A DNA stretch of 64,000 bases from Calycina herbarum. Taxonomy: Eukaryota; Ascomycota; Leotiomycetes; Helotiales; Pezizellaceae. Positions 56,384-64,000 of the stretch are shown piece by piece (position 1 is the stretch's first letter; every line of letters starts with the position of its first letter). The stretch is taken from contig LLEY01000094.1 in the NCBI GenBank assembly GCA_001414485.1, positions 62,001-126,000 on the forward strand, read 5' to 3'. Both the position numbers and the translations under genes were made by a program. The notes below the pieces were generated by a model, which was not told where the DNA came from, made no database searches, and was given only the letters and a program-made list of their open reading frames with translations.

Positions 56384-57094
56384 TCATCCAGTTAATTCCT
56401 TCCAACGAAGATCAACAAGCCTCATGCCTTTATGCCCAGCTATTTCCTGTACCAATTGAATACCCGGATGGACCGAAGATTTGCAATTACAAATGCTGCT
56501 ATCGGCTGACAATTTCTTGGAACAATGAAGGTCGGCCTGCATCGTAGAAACCACATCATCATATCCCATGATTTTCCCACCGAGGAAGATCAACTGATTT
56601 CCGGCCGGAACAATTAAGAGACAAGACGTTAAAGACCTCAATTTCTCTTCATCCAAAACCCAATCACGACGATCCGACCCTCCCCATGGGGTAGTAGAGC
56701 AATTAAATCGAAAGGCGCATAATGGCCATCCTCAATATGTAGGATTCCGCTGCCATATCGTACTTGGATTATCGTCATCCTGGTCAAAGCGGCGGATGGC
56801 AAGATTTTGGATTTGTGATATCTCGATTGGCGTCAGGAAAGACTCGAAATCTCCGAGGAAGTCTGCATTGATGATGTCGTATTTCCAATCGATGTAAGCG
56901 TAAGGGTGATTTGATAACCGCGAGTAGCTCTGGAGAGCAATAGTACGTGATTCATGACTGACAAGCATTGCGACTGGTAGCTGGTCGATTGGGAATTTGT
57001 TGATCCATCTTGGGCCAGGGAGGGACATCGTCCAAATATCAAATCGAAGCTCAGGCGGGAGGAAGTTGAACAAAGTAAATGCGCTGGCCTGCAT
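56384..57094 (-). pseudogene. 2EXR-domain gene interrupted by one TGA
   Basis: The frame from ATG 57094 encodes a 2EXR domain: FNFLPPELRFDIWTMSLPGP near residues 8-27, then VAMLVSHESRTIALQSYSRL. This is a common fungal F-box-like family of unknown function. After NPTY a TGA (56732-56734) interrupts. The same frame continues open for 116 more codons to a stop at 56384. This continuity suggests one disrupted gene of 236 codons rather than a natural end. A shorter functional 120-aa product or an unseen intron remains possible. Confidence 0.6.
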
Positions 57095-58286
57095 GGTTGG
57101 CGTAGCTCTTCTGTCGAAGTGAGAAGAGTGTTGGAAAACTCTGGTTCTTAATCTTTCTTAAGTAATAGTTGAGAGAGAAGAACCCGTGGGCGAAACAGCG
57201 GTAACTTACGTGTTGTTATCTTCGATCAAAAGGGACACGACAAGCGATTTCAATCCCCAATTGATGATATCTATTCGACTGGAGTGGATATTAAGCAACG
57301 CTAACGGACGCCAGACTCATATGTTGGAAGCTGAGACCAGATGAGACTGGGTGGCTTGAGACATGTGGCGAGTGAGAGCTTGACAAGTTGAAATATTGAA
57401 ATCTGAATGAATGTTGCTTTTGAAGAATAACGAATGGGCTAGATTGACCGGCTTTATACACTTTGATTTGCTCGAAAGATAGCGGGCAACCGAAGAAACT
57501 CCCCAGATCACTTGATCGTGGAGGGACATTGGAACTGAGGGGTTCAGATGTCTGGTATTGGGAAAACAGGTAACTTTACCTTGCATCCGCCTTTCTCAAT
57601 CGCGAAAAGATATTGAGGCTATTTAGGATGTTGATAAGTTCATGTGAGACGCGCCTACCCAGAATTTGTCATGTCGTGATACTGAGGCAAATCCAAACGA
57701 AAGACGCATGCATTGCACTCTGCAAAGAAGCCTTGCAGGCCCTTGGCACTATCATGTCGCACCACTTAAAGTGCAGATTGCTGTTCTCTAGAGATCTGTT
57801 AGATGTGGTTAGATGAACTTTTTTGGGAGAGGGAGGGGAATGATATGTACAAGTACAACCTCAGCTGGCTGGGTTTGCTTTTTTCCCCGCAAAATTGAGA
57901 ACAGATCTCGATCGAAGCTCAAAGTACACGAGTCACGTGCGAGACGCGGGAACAAGCCCTCAAGACATCAACCTCATCTCAATTGACAGACGTCCGAAGG
58001 CTGTCTATTCGAGATACCCCCTCAGCCCCCCTTTGTGATCCCCGGCTCAATCATGAACACGCGATCGAACCGATGATAACCAGGGTCTCTCGACGGTTCC
58101 TTCCCCATGCACTCAACCCCGCCGTACCCCAGCTAGCTAACCTTCTTGCCTTACCGAGTTACCCTCCTTTGCAGGCTCCATTGACCAACAACCTTTTAGC
58201 AAGGAGGCAGTAACTACCGTTAGCCAGCACCCGAAGCTTTACCAACGTCTGACAAACCAACATTAACATTCTTACCCTCATGCAGC
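57095..58286. promoter_or_regulatory. Divergent spacer upstream of the histidine kinase
   Basis: 1.2 kb with no recognised gene. It holds the promoters of the 2EXR gene (minus) and the kinase (plus). Confidence 0.35.
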
Positions 58287-61200
58287 ATGACCGAAAGGAA
58301 GCGTGGTTATCACCATGCAAAGATGGCCAAGGGTTCCAATGGGGAACGGATAACGCCTAAAGCCAGTATTGATGGGATGGCCAGCAGCTCCGAGGGTAAT
58401 ATAAACTTTTCGGAATATGCAATGAATGCAAATCGCTCACATCAACCACAGGCGAAGACCATCTTGATTCGGACCAGCTACCACATTCCCCTCCTTCGTT
58501 TCAGAACATTGGAATCACGGAGCTACTGGACGAAGACACAAGACCAACTTTCATCTTAGACCTTCGGCCAACTGAAATCCCAGCACCTGATGATCGTGGT
58601 ACGGGCATGAATGTGGTATTTTGCAATAAATCCCTGCGCTTCTTTGACGAATTAAGAGGTGTGATTCTAGCAGAAACGTTTTATCCTGGAGTTGACTTGC
58701 CAACACCAACCTCAGTTTCCCAGGAGGCAACTTCTCAGGCGGAAATCGAGTTTCGAGATTGGGCAAAGACTTCACCCAGCCTCAGTGCTTCTTCAGAAGG
58801 CTGGTTACCGAGGCATACATTTCGTGGTGAGTGGTTCGAAAGCGTTTTTTGCTTAGTATTTTATCAACGCCATTACTCCAACAGAATTCATGTTTCTTTC
58901 CGGACCAATTTTCCTTGTGTATGTCCTGTCTTACTCGCGTATACTAGAAACATCAACGCCCGTCTTGGAAATCTTCGAAGCGCCGCTTGGAAGAAGAATG
59001 ATATTGTTCAAGCTTTGTAAACGAGTATTATGTGGTGACGAGTGTCGGAATGCTATCTTTGGAAATCATTTTGTTTTGTTAGAAATCTTGAAGTACCTTG
59101 TGTCTAACTAAGGTTCAGGAATGTATTGGTCATGTACAACTTTGAGAAACCGTTTCCGGGTCGTCAGTGCTTCGCATATACCCAATCAACGCCTCCAAAG
59201 ACAGGCCAGTACACCCAGAAGATCGCGGAGTCCCGAGAATAGCGAGAGCATTCCAGAGGAATCATCGTTATCCAAGCAGCTCGCCGATAGTGAGAGCAAA
59301 TTCAGAGTTCTCACCGAATTGAACCCCGTTGGAATGTACTATCTCTCGCCTGAGGGAAATATTGTTTATGCAAATGATATGTGGTATCAGATCACTGGGC
59401 ATCCTCGAGGCCTTGAAGCAGAAATGAGCTTCATGAATGTGATCTCGGAAGTAGAGCACGACAAGATGAAAATCGAATGGGAGATTTTGACAACCGTGAA
59501 GGGCAGGTAAAAAGCCCCCAAATGCACCAAATTCCAACAATTACTAAATCACAACAGGAGGACCTTTGAGCTCAGGCTTCGCAATCCTTGGATTGATGAA
59601 ACCGATGGCATATTGAAGCAAAAATGGATCTTGGCATCTTGCGACCAGGAATTTTATGAAGACGGAAAACTGAAAAGCATCATGGGTTGCATAACCGACA
59701 TTTCAAGTCAAAAGAATGCTGAGCAAAATGCCAATGAACGGGCGGAGCTGGTGGGGAAGCTGGCTGAACGTACGCAAGAAGCAGCCCTTTACTCCAGAAA
59801 CTTTCAACAGATGGCGGAACTAGCACCATGTGGTATGGTAACTTTCGATTATCAAGGAACCATCACCTGGGCAAATTGTAGGTATTGGGGACACCGTTCT
59901 TCCCTTTATTTTTCTCTTGAATCACTCCTGAATCATTCCTGAACCCCCGCATTGTCCTGTGCCGAATCCCGCGACATTTTCTTTTTGATAGGCAACTACT
60001 GACTACCCCATCTTCTAGCACAATGGTACGAGATGACTGGATTGCCAAGAAACCTGGAAGATCACTCGCCGCTCTCGTTTCTAAAATCCGTCGAACCCGA
60101 AGACCACGAGACTTTTCACAGAGATTGGAAGAAATTAATTGAAGAAAAGGAGGAGATAACGTCAGAGCTGCGGCTCAAAAAACCGTGGATACGGAAAGAA
60201 AGCAAGGAAGCCGATAATACATGGATACTGTTTCTAGCTTTGCCCCAATTAGATGATGACGGGAGCATTGCCAAAGTCTTTGGATGTACCACGGACATAA
60301 GCCATTTCAAGTGGGCAGAATCTGTTCAACTTAACAGCCGCCTCCAAGCAGAAGAAGCAAAAAGGCAACAGGAGGCCTTCATCGACATGACAAGTCATGA
60401 AATGCGCAACCCCCTTTCGGCAATTATGCTCTGCGCAGATGGGATAGCGACCTCACTCCTTGAGATTAAATGCCAGGCAGAACCCGCCATTATGACTAGT
60501 GACCAGATTGAAAGCAACTTCGAAGCCGCACAAACCATCACTCTTTGCGCTCAACACCAAAAGAGAATCATTGATGACGTCCTGACTCTTTCCAAGCTGA
60601 ATTCAGCATTACTTCATGTGTCACCAGTTCAGGTCCAGGTCGAGTCAACAATACGAAGGACTCTAAAGATGTTTGATAGTGAGATGAAAGCGCACGATCT
60701 CAAGGTTTCCTTCGTTGTGGATGAATCGTATGAGACGTTGCAAGTGGATTGGGTTTTCTGTGATCCTGTTCGGTTGACACAAGTCTTCATAAACCTGTTG
60801 ACAAATGTAAGATTTCTCTCATAGTTGGGAGCCATTGGGAGGCGAAAGCCATCATCAACTGAAGAATATTGAGTTCTTCCCACGTACTAGGACACTAAAT
60901 TCATCAACGCTCACATTCCATCACTGATCAATTCTATGGGCCCTAACGAAATTATAGGCAATCAAGTTTACACGATCTGAAGACACACGCGAGATATCAG
61001 TCTATCTTCTCGCCTCTACTTCGAGGAGAGATATAAATCTAGAATGTAGCACTCAATGGTTTCCATCGAAAGAATCGAAACCAGACCCCACGCTTAAGAC
61101 TGACTGGGGAACCGGTCAGCAGGTATATCTTTTTCTTGCGGTTAAAGACACCGGTCGAGGCCTTTCTGAAGAAGAGATGGCGAAGCTATTCAAGCGGTTC

Positions 61201-62197
61201 AGTCAAGCGAGTGTAAAAACTCATGTCCAGTAAGCAATTAATTCCCTTGTTTTCATGACTTCATCCCTATTTGAAATTATCTCAACTTTCTTCTGCCGAG
61301 AAGACTTTGTACTGATTTTTTGCTAGGTACGGCGGATCAGGTCTCGGGTTGTTTATTTCAAGGGAACTCACGGAACTTCAGGGAGGAGAGATTGGAGTCT
61401 CCTCAGCCGCAGGAGAAGGCAGTAAGTTTCAATCTCCCAGACCAATGAAAACCAGACTCGCTTTTTCAAGAGAACTTCTAATTGATATTTTCATACACCT
61501 CGATCTTCGAGAGTTGGCCGTTCTTAGTTTTTGATTTGGTCGGTATTGAAGCAAGAATGGACTGACATCTTACAGGCACTTTTACATTCTATATAAAAGC
61601 CCGGCTTTCAGTAGGACTAGGAAGTGGAAACCATACAAGAAACACCTCACTTACTAGCCTGACGTCAAACGAAGCGGCAACGGATACGGTGTCACTCGGT
61701 GCACGACCGAAACGCAATTATCATATTCTCCTCGTAGAAGATAATTTGATAAACCAGAAGGTCTTGAGCAAACAACTTCGAAGCGCTGGTTGTACTGTTC
61801 ATGTTGCAAACCACGGTGGCGAGGCCTTGGACTTTCTTTCCAAAACGATGTTGTGGAGGGACAACCAAGCCAAAAATGATGGCGAGACGACGAATCGACC
61901 AATGGATTTGTCAATCATATTGATGGATCTTGAAATGCCTATAATGGATGGCTTAGCGGCAACTCGAGCGATACGTGATCTGGAGAGAGAAGGTAAGGTT
62001 GATCACGTACCTATAATTGCTGTTACAGCCAACGCCAGAATGGAGCAAATGAGTGTCGCTACTGAGGCTGGGATGGTATGTTCGCTCTGGGTATATCTAT
62101 TGGTTCGCGCTAACTCGAATCATAGGACGACATCGTTCCCAAACCATTTCAGATACCCGAACTTATGCAAAAGGTCGATTACCTCCTTCGAACCTAA
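58287..62197 (+). CDS. PAS-domain hybrid histidine kinase
   Basis: Predicted 972 aa in nine exons: 58287-58395, 58452-58826, 59119-59506, 59558-59877, 60019-60806, 60958-61229, 61327-61421, 61576-62075 and 62126-62197. Reading phase holds at every junction. PAS-like regions lie at about 200-320 ([20 protein letters not shown]), 345-500 ([20 protein letters not shown], then EMTGLPRN). The HisKA box has phospho-acceptor His524 in [15 protein letters not shown]. The ATPase domain has [13 protein letters not shown] and [15 protein letters not shown] receiver domain begins ILLVEDN and has phospho-acceptor Asp900 ([12 protein letters not shown]) and Lys955 (VPKPF). No membrane helix is seen, so it is probably a cytoplasmic stress or redox sensor feeding a phosphorelay. 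Confidence 0.87.
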
Positions 62198-62676
62198 TTC
62201 ATGCAACTCTCATATACCAAATCGCTCCTCCTTTGTTTCCTTTCGCTTCCTTCAGACCTTGCCTGGTTCTGTACTATTGATGAAACTTGCGGATCTTCTG
62301 CTTTCTTGTTGCAGTTTCGCGTGGGAACTTCGGCGTCATTGCAATACCCACTTGCTTTTTGGCGTCTCGGAGGAAAACCTGGAGTCTAGTGTTAAAATTG
62401 GCGTGCTAGGGTATAGATATTGGAATGGGGCAACCGGGTTGGTTTCAAACTTGATGGAATCGCTTAAACAAGTCACAGATGTATTGTTTTATCACCTCTT
62501 TGCCATCTTGGGGTCTTCCGGTGGGTGTTTCTGGCTCAAAGTTTTGAAGACTGTCATGGCACCTTACTTTTGCAAGATGAATGGACGTATTATTTGTGCC
62601 TTTTTTTGTTTGAAACGATCAAAATCACAACTCTTATACAGTGACCCTTACCCCTCGCACAGAATCAACCATCACC
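62198..62676. other. Convergent spacer
   Basis: 3' regions of the kinase and the acetyltransferase. No gene recognised. Confidence 0.35.
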
Positions 62677-63302
62677 TCAGTGTCTAGCCTTAGCATCCGG
62701 CCCCTCCATCGCGCTTCCCTTGAATCGCCTCTTCAAAATAACCAAATCGTCCGAGCCCTGAACCCAAGGCTGCATACCCATTCCTTCCTCATAGAATTTC
62801 TTTGAGGCTTCATCTGCATCGCAATACAACAGGCTACCCCTCAAATCTGGCCACGAATCAAGTTGGGATTGAATACATCGTATCAACCATTTTCCAAGAC
62901 CTTGAGATTGGTGGGAAGGCAGAATGTAGACGTCAGTCATGTAGGCGAATGTTGTTTTGTCGGTTATGAGACGGGCGAAGCCTATTTGTTCTGGTGATTT
63001 GTTAGGTAATCTTAAATTTTGATGAGAATGAAGGGGAGACAGGGAATGAGTAGAAGTGTGAGATGTGGGGTGGCAAATGTACCTGGCGATGAGGGGCTGG
63101 TGGTATCGTATACTCCATAACAGAGGGAGTTCTCAAGCATTGATGCGAGAGAGGATTCCGATAAGGGTTTGGTCCAGTACATGAAATCCGAGTCGAAGGC
63201 TGCGTTGATTGCTTTAGGTTGGATGAGTTCTTGGGATGAGGAAATGAGGATGTTGGGTGATTCTGGACGAGTCCATTCTTGTGGCTTGGTTGTCGAGGAC
63301 AT
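62677..63302 (-). CDS. GNAT-family N-acetyltransferase
   Basis: Predicted 177 aa from exons 63083-63302 and 62677-62990 with a 92-bp intron. The acetyl-CoA-binding motif A is MTDVYILPSHQSQGLGKWLI, where Q-S-Q-G-L-G fits the Q/R-x-x-G-x-G/A loop. The preceding strand GFARLITDKTTFAYMTD is typical of GNAT folds. ATG 63302 has a good context (GAAAATGTC). An in-frame ATG at 63428 would add 42 basic residues and is an alternative start. Substrate unknown. Confidence 0.78.
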
Positions 63303-63698
63303 TTTCTTCAATTGGGGAATTGAGAATTGAGAGGTGTGTTTCTTGGTGAAAAGAGTGGAAAGCTTATGCCGAGTCCTGGTTCTTGTATATGGTTGAAGAG
63401 AGACTGTGAGGAAGGTCAGATTGCTCATTTTTAATAGGTGGAATGAGATGACTCACTATTTGACCAGTTGTGGTACTTTGCTGTTGTTTGACATAAATTT
63501 ATGTACGAGCGCGGGCTTGAAAGAACAAGTATATTGCGAGGTACCATTTGCATTTTATCTTGATCGGAATTCGTTGATTGGCCAATTGATTATGAGCTGT
63601 CTGACTTTTATATGGAAGTGGGAGTCATTGCCAAGCCCGGGTCCTTGATCGACCACGCCCTTCGCTTGTCACCTATTAACAAGACCTAATACATATAA
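63303..63698. other. Spacer between GNAT and MFS genes
   Basis: No gene recognised. It includes the possible extended N-terminus of the acetyltransferase. Confidence 0.3.
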
Positions 63699-64000
63699 TC
63701 AAACCAGATCAGGGCTTGATATCTTCTCAGTGACAAAACTCTGCTTCCCCTTACTCCCACGATCCATACTCACATCCTTCACCAAAAGACTGACCAGTAG
63801 CCCAGCTCCGGCAATACCAGTAGTAACAAACCAAACACTCCTCAAAGCATCCGCATAAACATACCGATAAGCTTCCTCTACCACTTGAGGGAACCCTTTG
63901 ATAACCCCATAAGCACCCGCAGCTTGCTCACCCGTAATTATCAAATCCCTTGGAATCTTCCCAGAAACCACCGCTTCATCCACAAAACGTTGGAACTGAT
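63699..64000 (-). CDS. MFS multidrug transporter, C-terminus only
   Basis: The frame is open to the window edge, so only the last 99 or so codons are present. SVWFVTTGIAGAGLLVSLLV is the final transmembrane helix, followed by KDVSM and a charged cytoplasmic tail, as in fungal drug:H+ antiporters of the 14-spanner type. The preceding loop (GEQAAGAYGVIKGFPQVVEE) is extracellular in that family. Substrate cannot be judged. Confidence 0.7.
   Translation of the reverse strand, partial: QFQRFVDEAVVSGKIPRDLIITGEQAAGAYGVIKGFPQVVEEAYRYVYADALRSVWFVTTGIAGAGLLVSLLVKDVSMDRGSKGKQSFVTEKISSPDLV

Noticed and set aside
58890..59111. Coding exon of the histidine kinase
   Set aside because: Any splice that includes it produces a TGA at the next junction, and direct splicing from 58826 to 59119 restores a conserved PAS-type segment.

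Overview
The window is nuclear DNA of a filamentous ascomycete (Pezizomycotina). Genes carry many short introns of roughly 45-150 bp with CTAAC-like branch sites. Protein families include DUF3433, an AA11 lytic polysaccharide monooxygenase, 2EXR and a fungal hybrid histidine kinase. The transposons are saturated with C-to-T and G-to-A changes of the kind caused by repeat-induced point mutation (RIP). A Leotiomycete such as a Sclerotiniaceae species is my best guess from protein flavour, but the sequence does not prove it.

Positions 97-19439 are one nested transposon block. A Ty1/copia element (102-19434, identical-length 208-bp LTRs, 5-bp target duplication) has been split by three later insertions: a solo LTR (3158-3591), a plus-strand chromodomain-bearing gypsy element A (4020-10708), and a minus-strand relative B (11668-18616). 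All target duplications are still readable. Every coding frame is broken, mainly by TAG codons at former Trp/Gln positions. Mutation is uneven: the right-hand LTR and gag start of element B are nearly clean, and the outer copia LTRs differ at only two bases.

Positions 19440-64000 are gene space on both strands. In order: Vps75-like histone chaperone (-); cytosolic L-asparaginase with ankyrin repeats (+); a 1270-aa DUF3433 membrane protein in eight exons (-); two MITE-like inverted-repeat elements; Yih1/IMPACT (+); AA11 monooxygenase (-); a large stretch with no recognisable gene (34.2-38.0 kb); a gamma-glutamylcyclotransferase-like protein with an 8-nt microexon (-); a secreted repeat protein with Kex2-type sites (+); a secreted C69-family peptidase lacking the usual Cys (-); a Tim17-like DUF1757 protein (-); a decayed GPI-protein gene (+); a decayed membrane-protein gene (-); a head-to-head pair of C2H2 zinc-finger genes; Cut9/Cdc16 APC subunit (-) head to head with the Yju2 splicing factor (+); a METTL25-type methyltransferase (-); a 2EXR gene broken by one TGA (-); a 972-aa PAS hybrid histidine kinase (+); a GNAT acetyltransferase (-); and the C-terminus of an MFS drug transporter running off the right edge (-).

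The genes do not form one pathway. They are housekeeping genes (chromatin, splicing, cell cycle, translation control) mixed with secreted and regulatory accessory genes. No biosynthetic cluster, CRISPR array, rRNA or tRNA gene was recognised. Exon models were built by eye from splice consensus and reading-frame continuity.
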